In this document: positions 25,235 through 32,962 of the stretch, one piece after another | How positions within the stretch are numbered: position 1 is the first letter of the stretch | Layout: every line of letters starts with the position of its first letter | Origin: Kiloniellaceae bacterium | GTDB taxonomy: Bacteria; Pseudomonadota; Alphaproteobacteria; Kiloniellales; Kiloniellaceae | Direction of reading: 5' to 3' | DNA: 38,616 nt | Assembly (NCBI GenBank): GCA_009377535.1 | Contig: WHTV01000032.1 | Span: 1 to 38,616 of the forward strand | Program-made: the position numbers and the translations under genes | The notes under the pieces: model-generated | Database searches by the model: none | What the model saw: only the letters and a program-made list of their open reading frames with translations | Told to the model about the DNA's origin: nothing

Positions 25235-25265
25235 TTGAACCTGTAGGTACTACAGAGCGTAGGTT
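25235..25265 (+). promoter_or_regulatory. mer operon promoter with MerR-type operator in a 19-bp spacer
   Basis: The -35 TTGAAC (25235-25240) and -10 TAGGTT (25260-25265) are separated by 19 bp. The spacer contains the perfect dyad CTGTAG-GTA-CTACAG (25241-25255). An overlong 19-bp spacer with a central dyad is the hallmark of MerR-activated promoters. The half-site resembles CadR/PbrR/ZntR operators more than the Tn21/Tn501 mer operator. merT starts 30 bp downstream. Confidence 0.8.
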
Positions 25266-25294
25266 CGCAATAGCTGGAGCGCCGCGGAGAACGA

Positions 25295-25723
25295 ATGATG
25301 GTCTACAGAAGCGCACAAGCGACGGAAGGCGCCGCCGCGCGGGAGCGGGCTCCGCACCGACTGGTCGAACGGACCCAACGGACGATCTTCGCCGGCGGCA
25401 GCGTGCTCGGTGCGCTGGCCATGTCGTCGTGCTGCATCGTGCCGCTGGTCCTCTTCAGCCTCGGCATCACCGGTGCGTGGATCGGAAATTTGGCATCGCT
25501 GTACCCCTATAAGCCATATTTCCTTGTGGCGACGGCGGTATTTCTCGGGCTTGGCTTCTACAGGACCTACCGGAAACCCCGTGCTGCGGCGTGTGACGCG
25601 GATGGGCAGTGCGGCACGCCGCTGTCGATGCGGATCACCAAGTCGGCTCTCTGGCTATCAACGGTTCTCGTGCTGGCCGCCCTCGCCTTCCCCTATTACG
25701 CGCCGCTGCTCCTCGAAACTTAA
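25295..25723 (+). CDS. merT: Mercuric ion transport protein MerT
   Basis: A 142-residue inner-membrane protein with three hydrophobic segments. The first carries the vicinal pair C46-C47 (MSSCCIVPL) that takes Hg(II) from MerP. The cytoplasmic loop contains a second pair, C100 and C106, which hands Hg(II) on. The third helix is near the C-terminus (LVLAALAFPYYAP). It is the first gene after the operon promoter; GGAG precedes ATG 25295 and the next codon is also ATG. Confidence 0.94.
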   Translation: MMVYRSAQATEGAAARERAPHRLVERTQRTIFAGGSVLGALAMSSCCIVPLVLFSLGITGAWIGNLASLYPYKPYFLVATAVFLGLGFYRTYRKPRAAACDADGQCGTPLSMRITKSALWLSTVLVLAALAFPYYAPLLLET

Positions 25724-25780
25724 GGCGCCGTCCAAAGGAACGATGATCGTGAACGAAAGGCAGAGCAAGGAGAGAGGGCC

Positions 25781-26083
25781 ATGAAGCGCCTATTCATTGC
25801 CACAGCTGTGGGCGCGAGCTTGCTGGGCGCGTTCGCCGGGGCGGTCCCCGCCGCCTATGGCGCCCAACGCAGCGTCACTCTCGGGGTGCCCATGTGGTGC
25901 GCCTCCTGCCCCTACATCGTCAAGCGCAGCCTGGAGAAAGTCGCGGGCGTCCTGGACGTGGTTGTGTCCTACGAGGCCCAGACGGCCACTGTCCGCTACG
26001 ACGACGAGAAGGCCACGATCGCAGCACTCACGCAGGCGACTGCCGACGTCGGCTTTCCGTCGAAAGTTGCATCTTCCGAATAG
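25781..26083 (+). CDS. merP: Periplasmic mercury-binding protein MerP
   Basis: The 100-residue precursor has a signal peptide (residues 1 to about 28, ending PAAYGA) and an HMA domain whose metal loop is MWCASCP (C40, C43) in place of the usual GMTCAACP. The ferredoxin-like beta-alpha-beta pattern (LDVVVSYEAQTATVRYDDEK) follows. MerP captures Hg(II) in the periplasm for MerT. A GGAGAGAGGG ribosome-binding region precedes ATG 25781. The Trp before the first Cys, instead of Thr, is uncommon. Confidence 0.93.
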   Translation: MKRLFIATAVGASLLGAFAGAVPAAYGAQRSVTLGVPMWCASCPYIVKRSLEKVAGVLDVVVSYEAQTATVRYDDEKATIAALTQATADVGFPSKVASSE

Positions 26084-26102
26084 AGCGAAGGGGTGTCACG
26101 CC

Positions 26103-26882
26103 ATGGCGACCGTCGATCGATCCAACGAAATCCGGACCCGGGCGGCAGACCGGCCGACCTGGGCGATTCGGCCAGGAGTGCGCTTCCCCGACTGGTCGGT
26201 GATTCATTCGCCGAAGGCGGAAGGAGCCTTGGGGGACATTTTCGCCGTGCTCAAAATCGAGCGATGGTGGGACAACGTCAGCGACATCGAGGATCGCCTG
26301 CGTTGCATTCTCTTGCAAGACTACGTGAGGCATGGCCGGGCCCCAACCCTCCCTGCACTTGCCGCCATGGCCGGCATTTCTGAAGAGCGGGCTAGAGAGG
26401 TGCTCGCCCAATTGCGAGAGCGCGACCTCGTGGTTTTCGACGCGGAGCAAGATCGCTTAAGCGGGGCCTATCCGTTCACGGACTGCGATACCGAGCATCG
26501 CGTTCTCTTTGACGGTCTGTCCGTCAATGCCATGTGCGCCATCGACGCCCTTGGGGCTGGAGCCATGTACGAGCGCGACATCGTCGTGCACTCGCGGTGC
26601 AGAGCCTGCGACCGGTCGATCAGCGTGGAAATCCAGGCCCATGGCACCGCGCTCGCATCGTATTCGCCGCAGCGTGCGGTCGTCTGGACGGGCCTGCGCT
26701 ATGCAGACAATTGTGCAGCCTCCTCTCTCTGCACAGTGATGGCGTTTTTCTGTTCGGACGAGCATCTCGAAGAATGGCGGACCGCCAACCATCCCGATAT
26801 CCAAGGTCACCGCCTTTCGATGGAGGAAGCGCATGAGTTAGGCATGGCGATCTTCGGGCCAATGCTTCGAGCAGCCTCATGA
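26103..26882 (+). CDS. merB: Organomercurial lyase MerB, long N-terminal form
   Basis: The 259-residue enzyme has the catalytic set of MerB: C145 and D148 (VNAMCAIDALG, equal to Cys96 and Asp99 of the plasmid R831b enzyme) and C210 (SSLCTVMAFF, equal to Cys159). It breaks C-Hg bonds, giving Hg(II) for MerA, so the operon is broad-spectrum. Plasmid MerB is 212 residues; the extra length here is mostly a Trp/Arg-rich N-terminal extension (residues 1 to about 55). A winged-helix-like segment (LAAMAGISEERAREVLAQLR) follows. The neighbour of the catalytic Cys that is Cys160 in the plasmid enzyme is Thr here. AAGGGG precedes ATG 26103. Confidence 0.93.
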   Translation: MATVDRSNEIRTRAADRPTWAIRPGVRFPDWSVIHSPKAEGALGDIFAVLKIERWWDNVSDIEDRLRCILLQDYVRHGRAPTLPALAAMAGISEERAREVLAQLRERDLVVFDAEQDRLSGAYPFTDCDTEHRVLFDGLSVNAMCAIDALGAGAMYERDIVVHSRCRACDRSISVEIQAHGTALASYSPQRAVVWTGLRYADNCAASSLCTVMAFFCSDEHLEEWRTANHPDIQGHRLSMEEAHELGMAIFGPMLRAAS

Positions 26883-26901
26883 CAGCGCAACGGAGAACGT
26901 G

Positions 26902-27156
26902 ATGACGAAGAACAAGAAGATGCTCTGCACTGGTGCCGGCGGCACGATCGTGGTTGCGCTCTGCTGCTTCACGCCGCTCCTCGTCGTGCTGCTCGGCGCC
27001 GTCGGCCTCTCCGCGTGGTTGGGCTGGCTCGACTACGTTCTGTTCCCGGCGCTCGCGGCTTTCATCCTGCTGACACTCTATGCACTCTATCGGCAGCGTA
27101 GATACCCCGATTCTGCCGGTGCAACGACTTCTGGAGAAAGCGGTGGCAAATCATGA
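26902..27156 (+). CDS. merF: Mercury transport protein MerF
   Basis: An 84-residue protein with two transmembrane helices. The N-terminal helix holds the vicinal pair C21-C22 in VALCCFTPLLVVLLG, the MerF signature, followed by LDYVLFPALAAFILLTLYAL. The second Cys pair that MerF usually carries after helix 2 is absent here; the tail is Ser/Gly-rich. The start could be GTG 26899 or the adjacent ATG 26902. The stop overlaps the merA start (ATGA). Confidence 0.9.
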   Translation: MTKNKKMLCTGAGGTIVVALCCFTPLLVVLLGAVGLSAWLGWLDYVLFPALAAFILLTLYALYRQRRYPDSAGATTSGESGGKS

Positions 27157-28598
27157 GTGAAGTCATGTACACGTGCTGCGATACCCCTTCGAAGCGTGGC
27201 AACGAACACGCGGACCTAATCGTGGTGGGCGCCGGTTCCGCCGGCTTCTCCGCGGCGATCACGGCGGCCGAGCTGGGCGCCAAGGTCGCCCTGGTGGGCC
27301 ATGGCACCATCGGGGGCACCTGCGTCAATATCGGCTGCGTCCCCTCGAAGACGCTGATCCGCGCCGCAGAGACCTTGCACCAGGCACACGCGGCATCACG
27401 CTTCTCGGGCATCGAAGCCAAAGGCCGGCTCCGTGACTGGTCGACGCTGGTGGCTCAGAAGGACGAACTGGTCGCCTCGCTGCGCCAGACCAAGTACGCG
27501 GATCTGCTGCCGCATTACGAAGGCGTGACATATCTGGACGGGCCGGCTCGGCTGACGAACGGGGGCGTCCAGGTCAACGGAGGCTTGCTGTCGTCCGATA
27601 AGGTCGTCATCACCACCGGCGCACGGCCAGCCGTGCCCGCGATCCCCGGCATCGAAGGCGTCCGATATCTTACGAGCACGACAGCGCTCGAGCTCACGCG
27701 GTTACCACGCTCGCTCCTCGTCATCGGCGGCGGCTACGTCGGCTGCGAGCTGGCCCAGATGTTCTCCCGAGCGGGAGTCGAGGTCACCCTGGTTTTCCGC
27801 AGCCGCCTGCTCCCCGAGGCCGAGCCCGAAATCGGCGAGGCGCTCACGCGGTATCTTCAGGACGAAGGCCTCCGGATCCGAGGCGGGCTGTCCTATCGCG
27901 GGATTCGCAACAGCGAGCGGGGGATCGCCCTCGACGTGGTCGAAGGAGATATCCCCAAGACAATCGAGGCCGACCAAGTGCTGGTCGCCACGGGCCGACG
28001 GCCCAACGCGGACGATCTCGGGCTCGAAGAGATTGGCGTCGAGCTGTTGGTCAATGGCGGCATTAAAGTGGACGACCGTCTGCGCACGACCAGGGCAGGC
28101 GTTTATGCGGCGGGCGACGTCACCGGCGGCGACATGTTCGTCTACGTGGCTGCCTACGGCGCCCGGGTCGCGGCTAACAATGCGCTCAACGGCGACAACC
28201 GGCGCTATGATACGACCGCGATGCCGTCGGTGGTCTTCACAGACCCGCAGGTCGCGGGCTGCGGCCTTACCGAGGCCGAGGCAAAATCGCAGGGCCTGGA
28301 CGTCCGCACGTCGGTCTTGCCTCTCGAGTACGTCCCCCGCGCGCTCGCGGCCCGTGACACCCGCGGCCTCATCAAGCTCGTTGCCGAGGCGCACAGCGGG
28401 CGCCTGCTCGGTGCGCATATCCTGGCACCGGAAGGGGCCGACAGCATCCAGACGGCCGTGCTCGCCATCAAGCATGGCCTGACAGTCACGGACTTGGCCG
28501 AAACGATTTTTCCCTACCTCACGACGGTGGAGGGACTGAAGCTTGCCGCACAGACCTTCGACAAGGATGTGGCGAAGCTGTCCTGCTGCGCGGGATAG
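27153..28598 (+). CDS. merA: Mercuric reductase MerA without an N-terminal HMA domain
   Basis: The 481-residue flavoprotein disulfide reductase has the FAD site VVGAGSAGFSAA, the redox pair C57/C62 (GGTCVNIGCVPSK), an NAD(P)H-binding GGGYVGCELAQ, a second FAD motif VYAAGDVTGG, and the C-terminal vicinal pair C478-C479 (KLSCCAG) that delivers Hg(II) to the active site of the partner subunit. It reduces Hg(II) to Hg(0) with NADPH. There is no NmerA domain, only a short leader with its own vicinal Cys pair (MYTCCDTP, C8-C9). Length is that of the catalytic core. Confidence 0.96.
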   Translation: MSEVMYTCCDTPSKRGNEHADLIVVGAGSAGFSAAITAAELGAKVALVGHGTIGGTCVNIGCVPSKTLIRAAETLHQAHAASRFSGIEAKGRLRDWSTLVAQKDELVASLRQTKYADLLPHYEGVTYLDGPARLTNGGVQVNGGLLSSDKVVITTGARPAVPAIPGIEGVRYLTSTTALELTRLPRSLLVIGGGYVGCELAQMFSRAGVEVTLVFRSRLLPEAEPEIGEALTRYLQDEGLRIRGGLSYRGIRNSERGIALDVVEGDIPKTIEADQVLVATGRRPNADDLGLEEIGVELLVNGGIKVDDRLRTTRAGVYAAGDVTGGDMFVYVAAYGARVAANNALNGDNRRYDTTAMPSVVFTDPQVAGCGLTEAEAKSQGLDVRTSVLPLEYVPRALAARDTRGLIKLVAEAHSGRLLGAHILAPEGADSIQTAVLAIKHGLTVTDLAETIFPYLTTVEGLKLAAQTFDKDVAKLSCCAG

Positions 28599-28606
28599 GA
28601 GGCGCA

Positions 28607-28858
28607 ATGCCGGAGGAGCCGAACAGTCGCGGACTCGTCTGGTTGCTGGCCGCGAAGGTGGTGTGCTGCGGCGGGTTTCTCCTCGCAGCCACCGGCGCGC
28701 TGAGCCTGAGCAGTCTGGCGGGCTGACTTCTCGACGGCGGATACGTCTGGTTCGGCCTCACCGCCCTCGCAGGCGCGTTGCTCTACCTGTGGCGGCATCA
28801 CCCTGTCGAGCGGCGGCGTCCCGGGCTGCAAGAGCAGGAAGCCGACTCACGAGGGTAG
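28607..28858 (+). pseudogene. Small vicinal-Cys membrane protein interrupted by in-frame TGA
   Basis: A perfect AGGAGG lies before ATG 28607, eight bases after merA. The first 39 codons encode a hydrophobic helix with a vicinal pair (AAKVVCCGGFLL, C20-C21), then TGA at 28724-28726. The same frame continues for 43 codons with a second clear helix (GGYVWFGLTALAGALLYLW) and a charged tail ending at TAG 28856. A TGG-to-TGA change would restore a two-helix protein of about 83 residues, shaped like MerF/MerE-type transporters. I do not recognise the family. Alternatives are a functional one-helix 39-residue peptide, or readthrough. Confidence 0.65.
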
Positions 28859-29086
28859 CATGATCGGCCAACCTGCCTTCGCCTGTACGGTCGGCGAGGC
28901 GCGAGAATGAAGGGCCGCGAAACACGCCACGAACCTTGGAAAAGGAATCTTGTCGGCGGCTTTTGAGCGCTCGCGCCCATTGCGCGGCCGGTGCCACTGA
29001 CGGCCGTTTGCCCGCTGTCGCCCAGGCTGAATCGCTGGAGGGGTGGGGCCGTGAGCGGGCTTCCCCGTGACAGGCGCTTTCTGGCC

Positions 29087-29118
29087 TTGACTCTGTACTA
29101 TGGTACGGAGGGCAACCT
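29087..29118 (+). promoter_or_regulatory. Canonical mer-type promoter/operator of the second metal unit
   Basis: The -35 TTGACT (29087-29092) is followed by the near-perfect dyad CTGTAC-TATG-GTACGG (29093-29108). This closely matches the Tn21/Tn501 mer operator (TTGACTCCGTAC...GTACGG). A weak -10 (GCAACC or CAACCT, about 29112-29118) lies 19-20 bp downstream of the -35. It is upstream of the MerR-HMA gene it probably controls. Confidence 0.7.
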
Positions 29119-29137
29119 TCAGCATGAGGTGAGTGAG

Positions 29138-29821
29138 ATGCATGACATGACCATCAGTCGCGCCGCGCGGGAGGCTGGCGTCGGGGTCGAGACGATCCGC
29201 TTCTACGAGCGCTGGGGCCTGATTGCCCAGCCTTGCAAACCCGCCGGCGGCGGTGCCCGTGAGTACGACGAGGAGACCGTTGCCCGTGTCCGCTTCGTAC
29301 GTCAGGCGCAAGACATCGGGTTTTCGCTGCGCGAGATCGCAGAACTCCTGTCCTTGCGCGCCGACCTGGGAGCCGATTGCTCGGCCGTGCGGGCCAGGGC
29401 TATGGAGAAGCGCGACGCGGTCCAAGCCAAGCTCGAGCAACTTGCCCGTGTGCGCGATGCCCTGGACACGCTCATCGCCTTCTGCCCAGGAAGCGGGGCT
29501 GTCAGGGCCTGCACGATCCTTGAGGCGATTGAGAAAGGGGCGGCCGCCGACCAATCGGAAGCACCCTCCCGTTCAAGCAATACAGCAAGTGGGAAAATCG
29601 CGATGAAGACAACCCTGTTGGCCATCGACGGCATGCATTGCGACGGTTGCGCCCGTACGGTCGAGGCGCTCCTCTCACGCCTGCCGGGCGTCCGCAAGGC
29701 CGAGGCCTCTTTCGATGAACGTCAGGCCCGCGTGCTCCACGATCAGGAGAGCGTGTCCGAAGTCGACTTGGCGGAGGCCATCGCCAAGGGCGGATTTACG
29801 GCAAAGGTAGAGAGCCAATGA
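29138..29821 (+). CDS. MerR-family regulator fused to a C-terminal HMA (MerP-like) domain
   Basis: The 227-residue protein has a MerR HTH (ISRAAREAGVGVETIRFYER), a dimer helix, and a metal site with C81 (GADCSAVR), C116 (AFCPGSG) and C125 (RACTILEA). The spacings (35 and 9) are exactly those of MerR Cys82/117/126. After a polar linker (135-155) comes an HMA domain with IDGMHCDGCARTVEALL (C168, C171). The frame is uninterrupted. An internal ATG (29603) before the HMA part has no convincing ribosome-binding site, so a fusion is more likely than two genes, though internal initiation is possible. ATG 29138 or 29147 may be used. Its stop overlaps the next start (ATGA). Confidence 0.88.
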   Translation: MHDMTISRAAREAGVGVETIRFYERWGLIAQPCKPAGGGAREYDEETVARVRFVRQAQDIGFSLREIAELLSLRADLGADCSAVRARAMEKRDAVQAKLEQLARVRDALDTLIAFCPGSGAVRACTILEAIEKGAAADQSEAPSRSSNTASGKIAMKTTLLAIDGMHCDGCARTVEALLSRLPGVRKAEASFDERQARVLHDQESVSEVDLAEAIAKGGFTAKVESQ

Positions 29822-30504
29822 TCGAGGCCGGCTTCCTGGGCCTGGTCGCGATCCCCGCCGGACTGGGGCTCATCGGCTTCGTCGAACCTTGCTCGATCGG
29901 ATCGAGTCTCCTGTTCGTGAAATATCTCGAAGGCAAGAGCGCCGCTGCCAAGCTTGTCGAAACGACGCTGTTCGCCTTGACCCGCACAGTCTTCATCGGC
30001 CTGCTCGGCGTTCTCGCGGCGCTGCTGGGCACCCTCTTCCTCGATCTGCAGCGCAGCGCCTGGCTCGTGCTCGGCACCCTCTATGCCGCGCTCGGCCTCC
30101 TGCTCGCGACCGGGCGCGCCCGCGCCCTGATGATTTCGATCGGCCCGAGCCTGAAGCGGCTCGGCGGCCTGCGTGGCTCAGTCGGGCTCGGCCTCCTGTT
30201 CGGGCTGAACATTCCCGCCTGCGCCGCACCCCTCCTGTTGGCCCTGCTCGCCGGCGCGGCGGCAACCAATGGCGCGCGCCTCCTGAGCGGCTTCGTTGCG
30301 CTCGCGGTCTTCGGCCTTGCCCTGTCGCTGCCGCTGCTCGCGATCGTGCTTGTCCCCTCCGCAGGCAGGCTGCTCGACCGCCTTGCCGGGCTGTCGGGGC
30401 GCTTTCCCGTCCTTGCCGGCCTGGTGCTCGTCGCGCTCGGCGCCTGGTCGGTCTGGTTCGGCCTGTTCGCAACCATCGATCCGGGAGCAAAGCCCACAAC
30501 CTGA
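29818..30504 (+). CDS. CcdA/DsbD-like integral membrane protein
   Basis: A 228-residue, about six-helix membrane protein with two helix-embedded cysteines in Pro contexts: C25 (GFVEPCSIGSS) and C135 (LNIPACAAPLL). These are the two positions that CcdA and the DsbD membrane domain use to carry reducing equivalents across the membrane. It is coupled to the MerR-HMA gene by ATGA and followed by the P-type ATPase 13 bp later. Likely roles are keeping periplasmic or membrane metal thiols reduced, or a transport function; neither is shown by sequence. Sequence similarity to experimentally studied CcdA looks limited. Confidence 0.8.
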   Translation: MIEAGFLGLVAIPAGLGLIGFVEPCSIGSSLLFVKYLEGKSAAAKLVETTLFALTRTVFIGLLGVLAALLGTLFLDLQRSAWLVLGTLYAALGLLLATGRARALMISIGPSLKRLGGLRGSVGLGLLFGLNIPACAAPLLLALLAGAAATNGARLLSGFVALAVFGLALSLPLLAIVLVPSAGRLLDRLAGLSGRFPVLAGLVLVALGAWSVWFGLFATIDPGAKPTT

Positions 30505-30517
30505 AGGGAGCCCAACA

Positions 30518-32962
30518 ATGACGACGGCGACAACCGCTCAGGAGGCGTTGTGGAGCGAGGAATCCTCCGACCGGCCGGGGCGCGCCCGGATCCGTGCCCG
30601 CATCGGCGGGCTCCACTGCTCCCTCTGCACCGGCACGATCGAGAAGGCGCTCGGCCGCCAGAAAGGCGTCGACAAGGTCGCGGTCAGCCTTACCCACGAG
30701 CAGGCACTCGTCGAATTCGATCCGCAGGTCGTGAAGCCGGAGGCCCTTCGCCAGATCCTGCGCGACATCGGCTACACCATTCACGATCCCAACAAGCTGC
30801 GCCCCTTCGAGGAAGAGGAGCGGGAACTTGTCAGGGAAGGTCGCCGCTTCCTGGTGGCGACGACCTTCAGTCTTCTCGCCATCGCGCTGATCACCGAACC
30901 GGCTGGCCTGCTGTCTTCCATCTTGCCGGCGGTCGCGACCGGCAGTCTGGTTGCCTTCGCATTTCTCGTCCTGAGGGCGCGCGGACTGTGGCCAGCGATC
31001 GTCGGCGCCGGCGGCCTCGGCGCGCTCACCGTGGCGCTCCTCGTACTGAAGAGCGAGGGGCTGCTCGCCGCCATCGCCCCCTGGCTGGTCGGCGGGATCG
31101 CCATAACGCTGATTTTCGGCGTCGCCCGGCACATCCTGGTGATGGCGGTGCAGGCCGTGCGCCGCGGCATCCTCAACCAGCACGTCCTCCTCGAGGCAGG
31201 CGCCTTCGCCGGGCTCGCCGGCGGCCTCATCGGTCTGGTTCTCGATCCGCCCGGCTACCCGACCGCCCCCTTCTTCGCGGTGGCAGTCATGGTTGCGACC
31301 TATCATCTCTTCTCTGAATGGCTATCGCTCATCGTCAAGACCCGCTCGTCCCAGGCGGTCAAGCGCCTACTCGATCTGCAGCCGGAGACGGCTCGCGTGC
31401 TGCGCAACGGCCGAGAGACCGAGGTCGCGGTCGCCGAGGTTGCCGAGGGAGACTTGGTGCGCATCCGGCCCGGCGAACGCCTGCCGGTCGACGGCGAGGT
31501 CGTGGGAGGCCGCTCCACGGTGGATCAGTCGCTGGTTACCGGCGAGCCCATGCCGGTCGACCGCCAAGCCGGCGACAAGGTCATCGGTGGCACCGTCAAC
31601 GGCACCGGCACCCTGCTGGTGCGGGTCACGACCGTCGGCGCCGGCAGCTTCCTCCAGCGCGTCGCGCGCGAGGTTGAGGATGCCCGCGCCCTGAAACCTG
31701 GACTTTTGCATCTGGTCGACCGTGTCCTGCGGATCTACACGCCGACCATCCTGACGATCGCGCTTCTTGCCTTCGTTGGCTGGGCACTGTTGCCGCAGCT
31801 GTTCGGATTCACAGCGGACCTGCAGCGCGCCGTCTTCGCCGGACTGAGCGTGCTTATCATGGGCTATCCCTGCGCCGTCGGCATCTCGGCACCGCTGTCG
31901 ATCGTGCGCGGCGCCGGCGAAGCCGCGGAGAAAGGCATCTTGATGCGTACCGGCGAGGCCTTTCAGGGCTACCAGCTCGTGAAGCAGGTCGCCTTCGACA
32001 AAACGGGTACGCTGACCGAGGGACGCCCTCGCATACTGGAGATCGAAGCAGTCTCGGGCACGACCGAGGAACTTCTCGCAGTTGCCGCTGCTGTGGAGGC
32101 TTCCTCAGAACATCCCCTTGCCCAGGCCGTGATCGAAAAGGCCTTTGAAGCGCACCTGACGCCACCGCAAGCCGAAACCTTTGAGGCGACCCCGGGACGG
32201 GGTGTCAGGGCCAGCATCGACGGCAGCGAGATCCTGGTCGGCAGCCCGCGCTTTCTGGTCGAGCGCGGCGTGGCCCTGAAGGTGCTGGATGAGCGCATTC
32301 ACACCCTCGAGCGCCAAGGGCGCACTGTGATCGCCGTGGCGCGCGACAGTGAACCCCTGGGCTTGCTCGCCCTTGGAGACGCGCCGCGCGTCGACGCCGC
32401 TGAGACGGTCCGCAGATTGCGCGAGGGCGGCGTGCGGACTGTGCTCATCACAGGCGACAACCGGCGCGCGGCCAATCGGGTCACCAAGGAGTTGGGTCTC
32501 GACGCGGTCTATGCCGAGGTCATGCCGCGCGAGAAGGCCGAATTGATCCGCGAGTTACAAAAGCAGGGCCGCACCGCCATGGTCGGTGACGGGATCAACG
32601 ACGCCCCTGCCCTGATGCAGGCCGATGTCGGCATCGCCATGGGATCAGGCACCGACATCGCCATCGACGCAGCCGATATCATCATCCTGAACAACCGCGT
32701 TTCGAATGTCGTGGAGGCGCGGGAGATCAGCCGCTACGGCTATCGCAAGATGGTACAGAACGTCTCGCTAGCCTTCCTGTTCAATGGCATCGGCGTGCCG
32801 CTTGCTGCGACCGGTCTGGTCTATCCCGTATGGGCCATGGTCGCCATGGCCGCCAGCGTGACGGCGATTTTCGTCAACTCGCTCTGGGGCCGACCGCGCC
32901 TGTTCTTCGATGCGATTCTCAGCGTCGGCCGCCCGCTCGCGGAGACGCGCGAAGTCGGCTAA
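30518..32962 (+). CDS. P1B-type heavy-metal-translocating ATPase with HMA domain and YPC membrane motif
   Basis: The 814-residue pump has an N-terminal HMA domain (IGGLHCSLCTGTIEKAL, C34 and C37), a membrane domain, the actuator loop SLVTGEPMPV, the phosphorylation site D494 (FDKTGTLTEG), the HP motif SSEHPLAQ, and GDGINDAPAL. The TM6 metal motif is Y450-P-C452 (MGYPCAVGISAPL), not CPC, SPC or TPC. The C-terminal helix has MVAMAASVTAIFVNSLWGRP, close to the MxxSS region of Cu/Zn pumps but with MAASVT. AAGGGAG precedes ATG 30518. Context (Hg-type operator, MerR triad) suggests Hg(II) or a soft metal, exported or imported; specificity is unknown. Confidence 0.93.
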   Translation: MTTATTAQEALWSEESSDRPGRARIRARIGGLHCSLCTGTIEKALGRQKGVDKVAVSLTHEQALVEFDPQVVKPEALRQILRDIGYTIHDPNKLRPFEEEERELVREGRRFLVATTFSLLAIALITEPAGLLSSILPAVATGSLVAFAFLVLRARGLWPAIVGAGGLGALTVALLVLKSEGLLAAIAPWLVGGIAITLIFGVARHILVMAVQAVRRGILNQHVLLEAGAFAGLAGGLIGLVLDPPGYPTAPFFAVAVMVATYHLFSEWLSLIVKTRSSQAVKRLLDLQPETARVLRNGRETEVAVAEVAEGDLVRIRPGERLPVDGEVVGGRSTVDQSLVTGEPMPVDRQAGDKVIGGTVNGTGTLLVRVTTVGAGSFLQRVAREVEDARALKPGLLHLVDRVLRIYTPTILTIALLAFVGWALLPQLFGFTADLQRAVFAGLSVLIMGYPCAVGISAPLSIVRGAGEAAEKGILMRTGEAFQGYQLVKQVAFDKTGTLTEGRPRILEIEAVSGTTEELLAVAAAVEASSEHPLAQAVIEKAFEAHLTPPQAETFEATPGRGVRASIDGSEILVGSPRFLVERGVALKVLDERIHTLERQGRTVIAVARDSEPLGLLALGDAPRVDAAETVRRLREGGVRTVLITGDNRRAANRVTKELGLDAVYAEVMPREKAELIRELQKQGRTAMVGDGINDAPALMQADVGIAMGSGTDIAIDAADIIILNNRVSNVVEAREISRYGYRKMVQNVSLAFLFNGIGVPLAATGLVYPVWAMVAMAASVTAIFVNSLWGRPRLFFDAILSVGRPLAETREVG

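Noticed and set aside
28724-28726. Selenocysteine reading of the in-frame TGA
   Set aside because: No hairpin of SECIS type is evident directly after the codon and no selenocysteine genes are in the window; a TGG-to-TGA mutation is simpler.
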